Virus record (IMG/VR): IMGVR_UViG_3300009420_000061
Span: 1-28,819 of that record
Direction: 5' to 3' (one strand)
DNA from: a virus
DNA length: 28,819 nt
Below the pieces are notes generated by a model that saw nothing but the letters and a program-made list of their open reading frames with translations, was not told the origin of the DNA and did not search any database. Position 1 is the stretch's first letter; each line of letters starts with the position of its first letter. This document shows, in pieces, positions 1 to 8,005 of the stretch. The position numbers and the translations under genes were made by a program.

Positions 1-434
1 AGTTTCTTAATTTTTACATGACCGTTGCTTTCTACAACACCAGCAGCTCTGCTAGATATGTGAATAGGGATACCTCCATCAACTAAAGCCTTAGCTTGCT
101 TTCCAGCATCAGTATCTAATAATCGAATCTTTCCAGTAACTTTTTTATTAGCTTTATCGTATTTGATTTCTTCTATAACATGGGATACGTTCTTTAACGA
201 TATGTCAAATTGTTTCGGGTGATCTAATTCCCCTAATAGCTTTCCGCTTTTGATTTTTTCCTGTAACTCGTCGATATGAGGAATAAGTTCTTTCTCATCG
301 TAAATACGATTATTCTTATTCTTCTTTCCGATCTCTGAAAAAGTTCCTTCTAAAACGTACTTGTCGTCACCAGTTCCGTTTGCTTCTAGTACACAGGTAG
401 ATCTTTCCAGTACTAATAAATTTGCTTCATTCAT
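1..434 (-). CDS. 21: Prohead maturation protease, T4 gp21-like (C terminus beyond window)
   Basis: The first 144 codons are visible, read from the ATG at 434 to the window edge; the 3' end is missing. The product should be the serine protease that cleaves scaffold, capsid and internal proteins during head maturation. Seen directly: an N-terminal beta-rich segment, then G-E-L-D-H-P with His72, and an I-S-S-R-A segment with Ser127/Ser128. These match the position and spacing of the catalytic His and Ser of the gp21 family (T4 His85 and Ser140). It follows the portal gene by 61 nt, as expected for the T4 head cluster. A GATATATAA element lies about 35 nt upstream of the start, and there is no Shine-Dalgarno sequence. 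The family assignment is strong. Confidence 0.92.
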   Translation of the reverse strand, partial: MNEANLLVLERSTCVLEANGTGDDKYVLEGTFSEIGKKNKNNRIYDEKELIPHIDELQEKIKSGKLLGELDHPKQFDISLKNVSHVIEEIKYDKANKKVTGKIRLLDTDAGKQAKALVDGGIPIHISSRAAGVVESNGHVKIKK

Positions 435-468
435 TTTGAAAGATTATTTTATTTTTGTATTATTTTAA

Positions 469-477
469 TTATATATC
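469..477 (-). promoter_or_regulatory. Candidate late promoter of gene 21 (GATATATAA)
   Basis: The minus strand reads AAAGATATATAATT about 35 nt before the gene 21 start. The same 9-mer recurs before other virion genes in this window. It resembles the T4 late promoter TATAAATA in composition and lack of a -35 box. The late role is inferred. Confidence 0.5.
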
Positions 478-495
478 TTTGGGATTCTATTGAAA

Positions 496-2079
496 TTACA
501 TTTCTTCGTCGGCCATCTGATCTAAATGATCTTGTTCCTTTTTCTTCATAAGATCATTTGACTTGATTTCTTCTTCGTTAAGTCCCATAAATCGTCGAAT
601 TAACCATTCGGAAGAGAAGTATTTAATTTCATTTCCATTAGGATCGTAATCGACAAGTCCATCTTTCATTGCAGTTACAAAGTCAATTCGTTTCTGCAAT
701 AATTCCATTTCCTTCATTTCCTCGAAGATGTTATATTTATTAAATTTAACACCGACTTGAGCTTTGAATGAATCATCATTCATAAGATCTGGATAATCTA
801 AAGTCATTTGAATCCATAGTGGTTTTACTATGATTTCTTGAAATACAGATCTAAGTCTATTAATGAATCTACCAAATTTGATTTCATCTCTAGTCATTCC
901 TTCTGCATTGATTTCCCATGATGGAGGATTTTCAACATCGAATCTATTCATAGGTATTTTAGATACTCTACGTAAATTTTCTTTGAAGTAATTTAGAGAA
1001 TCTGTATCTGATAAATCTGGTCCATCTCCACCAATTGTTTCTATTTGTGGAGAACCAGCATCACCTTCAGGTAACCAATATTCTTTATTAAATGGCATCA
1101 TCGGACGTCCATTAGTTTTTAATTCTCCAGAATCAAAGTTAAAGTCAACTTGTTCTCGATAGTTTTGCATAAGAACACCAAGAGATTGTTTTGCTCTTGT
1201 TTTTGACTTACCACCTACAGGTATAATAAATTTAGTTTTGAATGATGAATTAACCACCGACCATATAATTCTAGAATGTTCCATAATTCTAAGAAGATTA
1301 AAAGATCTAATAAGACGTTCAACATAAGAAATTCTAGTTGGCGAATTTAAGTTTGCATACGATAGGTATATAATTTGTGAATCATATAAGGTTCTAGCTT
1401 TTGCTGGAATATCTTTGAATTGTTTCCATACTCGTTTTCCTTGATCATCAATTCCAGGTTCTAAAGAAATTGGATCTAATTCTTTGAAACCGATAATGTT
1501 TCTTTGTTCATTATCAAATATAATCTCAAACGCAAGATATCCATCAACTAAAAATTTTCTAAAGTATGACCATGCTGTGATATCATTATTAAAACCAAAG
1601 TACTGATAAATTCGTTTGAAGTTTATAGAAATAGCTCCTCTAATTTCATCTACTTTATCGTTTGCTAATAAATCATCATCAAATAATAAAGGATCTGCAA
1701 AATAGTTTTTATCATCATATACAATACATTCATCACACAAAGTATCTAGAATTTCTTCAATTTCATCTTGTACCGCAAATCTACGAAGTTCTTCTCGTTT
1801 CTTAGGATATGATTTATCAAATACTGATATTGATTTTTTAAGTGCTATATCAGATAATGCTAAGTTAGCAAATAATGCATAATCATCATAATCTCCACCA
1901 ACTAACCCTCTTGGATCGTAAGTCCAACCAAATTGATCTTCAACTATACCAACCGCTTGAGAATTTCGAAGTACCATATCATCGTACTTCATTCCAAACG
2001 AACTTAATTGTTTTAACGCACCTGAAGCAACAAATCGGTTACCTGCGTTTGAATCGCCTCTTTCTACAAATCCAGCCAT
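496..2079 (-). CDS. 20: Portal vertex protein, T4 gp20-like
   Basis: This 527-aa protein is close in length to T4 gp20 (524 aa). It should form the dodecameric portal through which DNA is packaged and to which the neck attaches. Family hallmarks by eye are the segment around V-E-R-L-I-R-S-F-N-L-L-R-I-M-E (about residues 254-268), the K-E-Y-W-L-P-E-G-D region followed by I-E-T-I-G-G-D, and N-Y-F-K-E-N-L-R-R-V-S-K-I-P. Each has a direct counterpart in gp20 (EYWLP, then a tip loop, then the F-x-x-K-L-Y-R-A-L motif). The C terminus is very acidic and Met-rich. Gene 21 follows downstream and an unrecognised 228-aa gene precedes it. A GATATATAA element sits 22 nt before the ATG, in a leader without a Shine-Dalgarno sequence. 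Confidence 0.96.
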   Translation of the reverse strand: MAGFVERGDSNAGNRFVASGALKQLSSFGMKYDDMVLRNSQAVGIVEDQFGWTYDPRGLVGGDYDDYALFANLALSDIALKKSISVFDKSYPKKREELRRFAVQDEIEEILDTLCDECIVYDDKNYFADPLLFDDDLLANDKVDEIRGAISINFKRIYQYFGFNNDITAWSYFRKFLVDGYLAFEIIFDNEQRNIIGFKELDPISLEPGIDDQGKRVWKQFKDIPAKARTLYDSQIIYLSYANLNSPTRISYVERLIRSFNLLRIMEHSRIIWSVVNSSFKTKFIIPVGGKSKTRAKQSLGVLMQNYREQVDFNFDSGELKTNGRPMMPFNKEYWLPEGDAGSPQIETIGGDGPDLSDTDSLNYFKENLRRVSKIPMNRFDVENPPSWEINAEGMTRDEIKFGRFINRLRSVFQEIIVKPLWIQMTLDYPDLMNDDSFKAQVGVKFNKYNIFEEMKEMELLQKRIDFVTAMKDGLVDYDPNGNEIKYFSSEWLIRRFMGLNEEEIKSNDLMKKKEQDHLDQMADEEM

Positions 2080-2100
2080 TTCATTTTTATTTTTATTAGT

Positions 2101-2109
2101 TTATATATC
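2101..2109 (-). promoter_or_regulatory. Candidate late promoter of gene 20 (GATATATAA)
   Basis: The minus strand reads TTAAGATATATAAACT, 22 nt before the portal ATG and directly after the stop codon of the preceding gene. It is an exact copy of the 9-mer seen upstream of genes 21, 15 and others. Confidence 0.5.
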
Positions 2110-2796
2110 TTAACGTTTTTTCTTTGGTTTTCTAACCTTTTGTAAGTATTCATCGTAAAGACGTTTTAATTCATTTTCTTGTATAGGATGAAAGTCATTC
2201 CAATTTATCATAACGGCTCTAACCCAATCTTCATAGCAAATTACTGCTAATTTACTCATTTTATTTATGTGATATTGTCTCACACAAAAGTCTAAACCAA
2301 ATTTACCCAACCATCTTTTAATTGTCTCATAATCGATTTGTACTTGTTGTTGTGCAGTTGCTCTTCTATAATTCTTTCCTGCAGCTGCAGCAATAATCAT
2401 ACCTTCATATACCTGAAACACCTTACCTACCATCCAGTATCTAACGGTCTTTGGTAAGAAATTTATGTTCATTCCTAATATGTTTCCATTTGGGTGACGT
2501 CCTAATGAAATAACCATAGGAGATTTGTCCCAATACGCTAATCGATCTGCAGTAACAGGATCATATTCGAAATGAAACATTTTACCCCATGTTAATTCTC
2601 TATCTGAAAATTCTTCTACAGCAGTTTCATCTTTATCAGCTAATGCCTCTTCAAACCACGTTAATGCATATTGCTCAGCTTGTTTACCACCACCATATTT
2701 CTTTTCCCAATTATTAACATACCCTTCGAAATCTCTGTTGATTTCACTTAGTTCTGGTAATTCTGCAAAAGCTCTTCCGACGTAATTATCTGCCAT
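2110..2796 (-). CDS. Unrecognised protein, probably virion-related (228 aa)
   Basis: I do not recognise a named family. The protein is soluble-looking with no signal peptide. Aromatic-rich N-terminal helices are followed by a conserved-looking core near residues 77-117 (F-E-Y-D-P-V-T, Y-W-D-K-S-P-M-V-I-S-L, then G-M-N-I-N-F-L-P). The C-terminal tail is Lys/Arg-rich (K-V-R-K-P-K-K-K-R), which would suit DNA or RNA contact. It lies between head-completion gene 4 and the portal gene, with only 3 nt to gene 4 upstream, so a head or neck assembly role is plausible by context. It does not resemble T4 gp53, which neighbours gene 4 in T4. Confidence 0.75.
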   Translation of the reverse strand: MADNYVGRAFAELPELSEINRDFEGYVNNWEKKYGGGKQAEQYALTWFEEALADKDETAVEEFSDRELTWGKMFHFEYDPVTADRLAYWDKSPMVISLGRHPNGNILGMNINFLPKTVRYWMVGKVFQVYEGMIIAAAAGKNYRRATAQQQVQIDYETIKRWLGKFGLDFCVRQYHINKMSKLAVICYEDWVRAVMINWNDFHPIQENELKRLYDEYLQKVRKPKKKR

Positions 2797-2799
2797 ATC

Positions 2800-3270
2800 T
2801 TAAAGTGTTTTGAAAAATGCTTCGGTTACTATCTTATATTGCCATCCTCGTTTTCTACAATACTCTTCTGCGTAAGAAGCTTTACACATATTTGTTACAT
2901 ACATTTCATATGCATACTTATAATTTTTAACTGCTTTAGTAGTTTTTCTTTTAGGATGGGTTGGTTTTTTTAATTGAGCAGATGGCTTAACTTCTATAAG
3001 ATATTCTTTACCGCTATCCAATTTCATATAATAATCAGGAAAGTAATTATGTTTTCTACCATCTAAAGAATTTATATACTCAATTTTACAAGGTTCCGAT
3101 GACCAATGCATAACGGATGGATTTGATTCACAATACATACAAAACTTTCTTTCCCATGAAGATCTATAAATAATAGGTCCTTTACCGACATATTTTTTAC
3201 ATTCATTCAAAGGAAAATAGCCTTGACTAAATCCTGAGTTCTTTTTAGGTTTATTGTTTTTAATATCCAT
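2800..3270 (-). CDS. 4: Head completion protein, T4 gp4-like, with PD-(D/E)xK-type motif
   Basis: This 156-aa protein corresponds to T4 gp4 (about 150 aa), which is needed to finish filled heads before tails join. Shared features are Y-R-S-S-W-E-R-K-F at about residues 35-43, P-S-V-M-H-W-S-S-E-P at 51-60, and the Y-F-P-D(79) ... I-E(93)-V-K(95)-P block. The last block is the PD-(D/E)xK nuclease signature, so a nuclease fold is likely. The reading frame could also begin at TTG 3273, but the ATG at 3270 is preferred. The gene follows gene 55 by only 8 nt and probably shares its transcript. Two Cys pairs are present (Cys24/Cys61 and Cys44/Cys47), but no clear zinc site. Confidence 0.88.
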   Translation of the reverse strand: MDIKNNKPKKNSGFSQGYFPLNECKKYVGKGPIIYRSSWERKFCMYCESNPSVMHWSSEPCKIEYINSLDGRKHNYFPDYYMKLDSGKEYLIEVKPSAQLKKPTHPKRKTTKAVKNYKYAYEMYVTNMCKASYAEEYCRKRGWQYKIVTEAFFKTL

Positions 3271-3278
3271 CAAGCAGA

Positions 3279-3638
3279 TTATAGAGAATAAATACCACCA
3301 TCATCGCTGGATCCTGATAATCTAATGGTATTTGAGTATTTTTTTGGATATAATTTATTCCATCCTTTTGCATATCCTTTTTTTGCAATTTGTGTAAAAT
3401 ATGCAAATGCATTTGTGGATTTTTCAGGTTTGAAACGATCCCAATACTTAAATAGATCTAACTGTGCAAATGCTAAACAATCATCTCGATCATCTGGGTT
3501 TCTATATTGCAATCGTCGTATTGCTCTTTCCGATAATAAAACTAACATCCTAACGCCTTCTGGTGTTAATTTGCCTTGTTCTTTTGATAAGATTATTTCT
3601 GCTAATAAATCTTTGTTTCTTAAATATACTTTTGCCAT
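3279..3638 (-). CDS. 55: Late transcription sigma factor, T4 gp55-like, short form
   Basis: This 119-aa protein is the likely late sigma factor that would direct host RNA polymerase to late promoters. It matches the conserved core of gp55: Y-L-R-N-K-D-L-L near residue 5, a helix with L-L-S-E-R-A-I-R-R-L, then D-D-R-D-D-C-L-A-F-A-Q-L-D-L (about 49-62), F-K-P-E-K-S-T-N-A-F-A-Y-F-T-Q-I-A (69-85) and a basic K-K-G-Y-A-K-G-W-N-K segment. T4 gp55 is about 185 aa; this one stops soon after the core. It lacks an obvious C-terminal clamp-binding tail of the kind T4 uses (S-L-D-F-L-Y-E). A middle-type promoter (TGAAAC-N16-CATATAAT) and an AATATATAA element lie upstream. Confidence 0.82.
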   Translation of the reverse strand: MAKVYLRNKDLLAEIILSKEQGKLTPEGVRMLVLLSERAIRRLQYRNPDDRDDCLAFAQLDLFKYWDRFKPEKSTNAFAYFTQIAKKGYAKGWNKLYPKKYSNTIRLSGSSDDGGIYSL

Positions 3639-3659
3639 GTGGTCCGATGTTTTTATTAG

Positions 3660-3668
3660 TTATATATT
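3660..3668 (-). promoter_or_regulatory. Possible late-type element before gene 55 (AATATATAA)
   Basis: A one-base variant of GATATATAA lies 22 nt before the gene 55 start. It overlaps the downstream end of the middle-type promoter, so gene 55 could be expressed in two phases. This is weaker than the exact copies. Confidence 0.3.
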
Positions 3669-3695
3669 ATATGCAGATCCAAAAGAATTGTTTCA
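3666..3695 (-). promoter_or_regulatory. Candidate middle/early promoter of gene 55
   Basis: The minus strand reads TGAAAC (3690-3695), 16 nt, then CATATAAT (3666-3673), about 27 nt before the start codon. Box sequences and spacing equal those before the clamp and dut genes. The layout resembles a -10 hexamer plus an activator box, as in T4 MotA-dependent promoters. The regulator is unknown. Confidence 0.6.
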
Positions 3696-3716
3696 TTCCT
3701 TAGCCAGAAACAACAA

Positions 3717-3739
3717 AATCGAGGCCAGAGACCTCGATT
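3717..3739 (-). terminator. Intrinsic terminator after the 492-aa gene
   Basis: A perfect 8-bp stem (AATCGAGG at 3717-3724 paired with CCTCGATT at 3732-3739) closes a 7-nt loop. On the minus strand it is followed by a T-rich run (TTGTTGTTT). It lies 36 nt after the stop codon of the 492-aa gene and just upstream of the gene 55 promoter, so it separates two transcription units. The plus-strand 3' flank is also AT-rich, so it may work in both directions. Confidence 0.75.
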
Positions 3740-3774
3740 CTATTTATATTATATCTAAAATTTATATTCAATTC

Positions 3775-5253
3775 TTAGATTTCAACAGAAAGATATTTCT
3801 TTTGAATGTTTTCCATTTTATTATCTGGTAAAATAATTGCTATAGAATCTTTAGCGCCTCTTTCAGCATATTGTCCAGCAGAAACCTGTACTTTAGTTCC
3901 AGGACCAAAAGTATCAACTTTAATTTTTATTTCACCAGGTACATAATCACCATCAGAAGAATCTTCGTGCATTACAACGTTTTTAGATTTGAACATTGTG
4001 TTTAATCTATCTTGTTCTTTAAGTAATGCATCGTTAAGAAGTTTTTTAGCTTCTTTAATTTCTTGCATATCTTCCATATCTAAAGAAGATAATTTAGAAA
4101 TTTCATTTTTAATATGATCGATTCTTTCATAAACATCAGTTTCTTGTTGCTCTTTAGCTTCATCTTCAGTTTTCTCAGCCTCAAGTAAATCTTGTACGCT
4201 ATTAGTAATATCATAATCAACGAATTCAGAAACTAAATTAATTGCATCTCTTGTAGAATCTGGTTTGATTAATGTATTTTCGTTCATGTGTGAATTTATC
4301 TTGTTGATATAAACTCCATTATCGGTTTTGATAACATTTACTTGAACGCCTTCATAGACATTAGAAGTAATTGTATCTACAAAATCTAATTCATATAAGT
4401 TTTTATATTCAGATACTGCATGTTCTAAAACTCGTATTGAACTATATTCATCTGTTCTAAATTTTCCACTTGACATTAAAGCCGCTGATAAATGATTTTC
4501 ATTTATTTTAGCTCCGTCTAATTCTACTGAAATTGATTTCACACCTTCAGATTCAGAAATGATTAAGTCTACAATTTTATTATGTGTTGTTAAACGTAAT
4601 CCATTTTCTGTTGCAGTAAAGTTTTCTGATAAACCAACTAGACTTAAGAATTTATCACTAACTTCATCTCTGCTAGCTAATCTTAATTCCTCAGCTTCAT
4701 TCATTGAATAAACTCTATTTCCTACACAAAATAATGTGTTACCTTGTTCGCATTCCATGATAGGAGAAATTGGAGATTTGTGAGTAAATCGTTTATCACT
4801 GGTATCGTTGTTTCCTAAAAGAGCTTCTGTTTCAGAAACTAATTCTTTAATACCTGGAACCCATGCATGAGTTCTCATTTTGTTTGGTAATCTCTTTTGA
4901 AGATCGGATTCACTTAAATCCTTTAATTCTTCTAGAGTGTTTATCGCTCCTATATAAGAACGATGATTTTTATCTTTTCTTAGATTTTCTAAAGTATTAG
5001 AAACACCAATAGAGACCGCATTTTCTCGTACATAAGTAACGGTTTCATTAATAAATGCATCTACACTAGGAATCCAATCGTATTGTTTCATTTCAAAACA
5101 AATATCTCTCATTATGAAGTAATCACTTGCAAGATCAATCTGTCCTATATATTTTTCAACAATAGCTTTAGAAGAACCATTTGCATCACTTAATGATCCG
5201 TAAAGGTTTTCTAGTCTTGATCTCAAATCTAGATCTTTAATCGCTTTTGACAT
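3775..5253 (-). CDS. Unrecognised large protein, probably late/virion (492 aa)
   Basis: I recognise no family. The protein is acidic and soluble, with no signal peptide or membrane segment. Residues about 1-130 look helical. A middle section (about 165-345) has alternating beta-like stretches. A Glu/Lys-rich predicted coiled coil follows (about 355-425, around E-K-T-E-D-E-A-K-E-Q-Q). The C-terminal domain is Gly/Val-rich (V-D-T-F-G-P-G-T-K-V-Q-V-S-A-G-Q-Y-A). A GATATATAA element 31 nt upstream and an intrinsic terminator downstream make it a self-contained late unit. It lies between the 578-aa acidic protein and gene 55. A structural or assembly role is inferred from expression context only. 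Confidence 0.8.
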   Translation of the reverse strand: MSKAIKDLDLRSRLENLYGSLSDANGSSKAIVEKYIGQIDLASDYFIMRDICFEMKQYDWIPSVDAFINETVTYVRENAVSIGVSNTLENLRKDKNHRSYIGAINTLEELKDLSESDLQKRLPNKMRTHAWVPGIKELVSETEALLGNNDTSDKRFTHKSPISPIMECEQGNTLFCVGNRVYSMNEAEELRLASRDEVSDKFLSLVGLSENFTATENGLRLTTHNKIVDLIISESEGVKSISVELDGAKINENHLSAALMSSGKFRTDEYSSIRVLEHAVSEYKNLYELDFVDTITSNVYEGVQVNVIKTDNGVYINKINSHMNENTLIKPDSTRDAINLVSEFVDYDITNSVQDLLEAEKTEDEAKEQQETDVYERIDHIKNEISKLSSLDMEDMQEIKEAKKLLNDALLKEQDRLNTMFKSKNVVMHEDSSDGDYVPGEIKIKVDTFGPGTKVQVSAGQYAERGAKDSIAIILPDNKMENIQKKYLSVEI

Positions 5254-5283
5254 TTTTTGAATAGTTTTTTTTATTATTATTTA

Positions 5284-5292
5284 TTATATATC
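5284..5292 (-). promoter_or_regulatory. Candidate late promoter of the 492-aa gene (GATATATAA)
   Basis: The minus strand reads GAAGATATATAATAAATAA, 31 nt before the start codon. It is an exact copy of the recurring 9-mer, followed by a TAATAAATA stretch that is also close to the T4 late consensus. Confidence 0.5.
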
Positions 5293-5308
5293 TTCAACCC
5301 TATTTTGA

Positions 5309-7045
5309 TTAAGCGAACTTTTTTCTCAATAAAGGTTTAACTGCTTCTAAGTTTTGTTTATCCTTAGGTTTAAGTAATTTACCAGCTCTGTTTATATAGA
5401 AATCTATTCTCGACATTGCTTGGTCTAAATCTTTACTTGCATCAGCTAAAACGGTTGCGATCTTAGTAGCTGGTTCTGTAAATAATCCTGCAGGTGGAGT
5501 CCATTTAGTTTTTACATCGTCGCTCCATTCATCAGATTCTTTAGTTAGTTTAGGTCCTTTTTTCATCTTCATCACCTCAACCTCATCACCGTTATCAGCA
5601 ACTTCCATATTTTCAGCATCTTCAACCTCTTCTCCGTCGTCATCCAATTCTATAGTATCTGCTTCAATAAGTTCGTTAGCCTCTCCTAAAAGTTTTTTAA
5701 TCTTCTCTAATTTTTTAGAATCTTTAGCTAATTCCTTAGCAGCATTTTGAAGTTTATCGCTTGGTGATGCATTATCATCTTCGTCACCTTCAACTGCATC
5801 AGCTGGAGATTCACCATCTTTAATTTTTTCTTCTGGAGAATCATCAGGTGCATCATCGTCAGGTCCTTGAGTTTCATCTTCATCGCCATCAACTAAATCG
5901 TCGATCATATCATCGATATCTTCTCCGTCAGCTTCAACTTGAAGAGTTTTTTTATTTAATTTCTCTTCAACCTTTTCATCATCATCTTCATTAAGAGTTT
6001 TTAAGAATTTATCAGCAACTTCTTCAAATGCAGCTTTTTTAGGCTCTTCTTCTTCGTTTATATCCTTTAGAAGTTTAGTAGCATTTTCTTCAAAAGTAGA
6101 TTTTACTTTTTTAGATTCTACAACTTCTAGTGCATTACCAGGATAAAAAGTTATATCGCCATTATCTATATTGCTTACAGCAAAAACTATGTCGTTTGAA
6201 CCAGCTTTATATTTATTAGCATTTGTAGGATCTAAATCCTTTTCTTTTTTATTCCATTCTTTATATTGGAATGCTTCTACAAAATCAACATCGTTTCCAT
6301 CAACATAAACATCGGCACCGCCTTTAGCCGCAGATTCTTTATCTTTGTCTTTTTTAACAATTCCTTCATTTACTTCTGATTCATTCATTACATGAACCAT
6401 ATTAGGAAAACCTTCCTTAGCAAGTTCTTTAGAAACCTTTGTAGCTTGTTTTATGTTCTTAAATTTCATAGCAAGTTTTAAGTCATGTGTAGTTTCAGTT
6501 CTACTCGTTCCACTTCCTCCATAGAAACCATTTCCGCTAGATACTAATGTCCAAACCTTACCTTCAGTAACTGGTTTGCTTTCCATTATACGTTTAGCAA
6601 AACCTTTAACATGAGCATTAGTTTTTATGCCATAGTCAGCTAATCTATCCTCATCTCCATATCCATTTATATACTCGATCATATCTTTAACGTTTCCGTT
6701 ATCTTCGATATCTTGAAACTTCTCAATAGATTCTTGATCATCTCCGAAGATTTTATCCATTTGATATTTTGCTTCATCATAATCAGGACCTTCATTAACT
6801 GATTTTTCATTTACTTTCTTTTCGCCGATAGCTAATTCCATTTCGAATTTTGCCATTGCTTTATTTATTCGCTGAGCATCAACACCTATTGATGTTAAAT
6901 ATGAACGTATAATTGATACATTTTTACCTTCACCTAGTAATTGTTGAATTATCGGGTCTAGTGAACCAGGTCCGAAATATCTATAATTACCTTGGAGTAC
7001 CAAGTTCTCGTTTACAAACTCATCAAAGCTTTTAATTTTAGCCAT
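5309..7045 (-). CDS. Acidic protein with internal-protein-like N-terminal targeting peptide (578 aa)
   Basis: This is a highly acidic, low-complexity protein of unknown family. Its N terminus, M-A-K-I-K-S-F-D-E-F-V-N-E, closely resembles the T4 internal protein capsid-targeting peptide (M-K-T-Y-Q-E-F-I-A-E), with a possible gp21 cut after Glu13. Residues about 90-155 form a compact domain (Y-Q-M-D-K-I-F-G-D-D-Q-E-S-I-E-K-F) nearly repeated in the 204-aa protein at 20837-21451. Further possible cut sites (V-N-E, I-N-E, L-N-E) and a short internal repeat (F-E-E-x-A-x-K-x-L-K) follow near residues 320-355. An Asp/Glu-rich run covers about 370-440. It lies downstream of gene 15 with a late-type element. 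A processed scaffold or packaged protein is the best guess. Confidence 0.8.
   Translation of the reverse strand: MAKIKSFDEFVNENLVLQGNYRYFGPGSLDPIIQQLLGEGKNVSIIRSYLTSIGVDAQRINKAMAKFEMELAIGEKKVNEKSVNEGPDYDEAKYQMDKIFGDDQESIEKFQDIEDNGNVKDMIEYINGYGDEDRLADYGIKTNAHVKGFAKRIMESKPVTEGKVWTLVSSGNGFYGGSGTSRTETTHDLKLAMKFKNIKQATKVSKELAKEGFPNMVHVMNESEVNEGIVKKDKDKESAAKGGADVYVDGNDVDFVEAFQYKEWNKKEKDLDPTNANKYKAGSNDIVFAVSNIDNGDITFYPGNALEVVESKKVKSTFEENATKLLKDINEEEEPKKAAFEEVADKFLKTLNEDDDEKVEEKLNKKTLQVEADGEDIDDMIDDLVDGDEDETQGPDDDAPDDSPEEKIKDGESPADAVEGDEDDNASPSDKLQNAAKELAKDSKKLEKIKKLLGEANELIEADTIELDDDGEEVEDAENMEVADNGDEVEVMKMKKGPKLTKESDEWSDDVKTKWTPPAGLFTEPATKIATVLADASKDLDQAMSRIDFYINRAGKLLKPKDKQNLEAVKPLLRKKFA
6584..6780 (-). 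repeat. Dispersed repeat copy 1 (duplicated 66-aa domain)
   Basis: This stretch matches 20849-21045 closely at both DNA and protein level. The shared core includes runs such as cttgaaacttctcaatagat in both copies. Each copy encodes a small acidic helical domain. The only other copy I found lies about 14.3 kb away. Confidence 0.8.
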
Positions 7046-7066
7046 TTTTCTGTAGTTTTATTTTGT

Positions 7067-7075
7067 TTATATATT
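7067..7075 (-). promoter_or_regulatory. Candidate late promoter of the 578-aa gene (AATATATAA)
   Basis: The minus strand reads GATAAATATATAAAC, 22 nt before the ATG. It differs from the recurring GATATATAA by one base. Confidence 0.4.
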
Positions 7076-7100
7076 TATCTATTGTTTGCATACTATTTTA

Positions 7101-7976
7101 TTAAGGGTTCTTAGAATGCGATCCACCAGTTGGATGAAGTGGATTAGATCCACCAGGTGGATTGATTGGCCAAGCATCTTCTCCAATATAAGGACTTGTT
7201 GCAAGAGTATTTTTTATGCCCTGTGTACTTCCTGTTACATTTGTACTCAAATTCCATGCTTGAACTATATTAGATGCATCCATTTCTGTATTAGCAGCAC
7301 CAGTAAATCCATTTTCTTCATTTTTGAATATAGGCATAAATGTGTTTACTTCTATAGCAAACGAAACTTTCCATGTTTTTTTATCGCTAAAAGTATATTC
7401 TAATGGTCTTTCCTTTTCGTAATCTTCTGGTAAGCTTGCCATTGCTGGTATTCTAGTTCCGTCTATATCTACTTGAAAAACCTGATGTTTATAGAAAATT
7501 TCAATAACTCTCTGAATAGCCTTAAATATATCTAAATTAGAATCCACATAAATTTCACACGAAAATGGAAGTTTTAATGGTATCATAAATACTTCAGAAT
7601 TTAATGTTTTTAATGTTCCATCTGCTTGAACTCTTTGATAAAAGGCTCTTACAAATTTATTAGTCATAGAACCTGCGTCTATATTGATTCCATCTAATTG
7701 TATAATTCCTCTAGGTATTTTATTATAAGGTCCTTCAGCTTTACCACTCGGTAATGTCGGATCTTCGTATGCAACATCGTTCATAAAAGAATCCATTAAG
7801 AATCGTTCATCACCGGTAGTGCTAAAATAAAAAGGTACGTTGATTTTCTTCTTTTCCGTTTGAGAAATTTGATTATACCAGTACATCCTGTTGTTTAATG
7901 TAGCTAATACACCAACTAAGATATTCCGTAAGACAACATCGTTTTTATTAAATTCTAAGTCATATAATTGAGCCAT
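7101..7976 (-). CDS. 15: Tail terminator / sheath stabiliser, T4 gp15-like
   Basis: This 291-aa protein resembles T4 gp15 (272 aa), the ring at the top of the contractile tail that docks the tail to the neck. The N-terminal half carries R-M-Y-W-Y-N-Q-I (about 30-37) and K-I-N-V-P-F-Y-F-S. The diagnostic core is P-L-K-L-P-F-S-C-E-I-Y-V followed by an amphipathic helix D-I-F-K-A-I-Q-R-V-I-E-I-F-Y-K. Next comes R-P-L-E-Y-T-F-S-D-K-K-T-W-K-V-S-F-A-I-E-V-N-T-F-M-P, aligning with the R-R-I-E-W-S-L-T-F-E-V-N-G-W-M-Y-P segment of gp15. The C-terminal tail is Pro/Gly/Asn-rich and probably flexible. Identification is by motif order only; the related gp3 is less likely. An exact GATATATAA precedes it by 19 nt. 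Confidence 0.8.
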   Translation of the reverse strand: MAQLYDLEFNKNDVVLRNILVGVLATLNNRMYWYNQISQTEKKKINVPFYFSTTGDERFLMDSFMNDVAYEDPTLPSGKAEGPYNKIPRGIIQLDGINIDAGSMTNKFVRAFYQRVQADGTLKTLNSEVFMIPLKLPFSCEIYVDSNLDIFKAIQRVIEIFYKHQVFQVDIDGTRIPAMASLPEDYEKERPLEYTFSDKKTWKVSFAIEVNTFMPIFKNEENGFTGAANTEMDASNIVQAWNLSTNVTGSTQGIKNTLATSPYIGEDAWPINPPGGSNPLHPTGGSHSKNP

Positions 7977-7994
7977 CTATAATTTGTAGTTTTT

Positions 7995-8003
7995 TTATAT
8001 ATC
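7995..8003 (-). promoter_or_regulatory. Candidate late promoter of gene 15 (GATATATAA)
   Basis: The minus strand reads ATGGATATATAAAAA, 19 nt before the ATG and just after the stop of gene 46. It marks the switch from the replication block to late genes. Confidence 0.5.
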
Positions 8004-8005
8004 CA

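Noticed and set aside
3325-3831. Plus-strand open frame of 168 codons
   Set aside because: It lies antisense to gene 55 and the terminator region. The composition is Phe/Ile/Tyr-rich as expected from reversed AT-rich coding DNA, and there is no coherent domain. Other plus-strand frames in the window look like the same kind of shadow.
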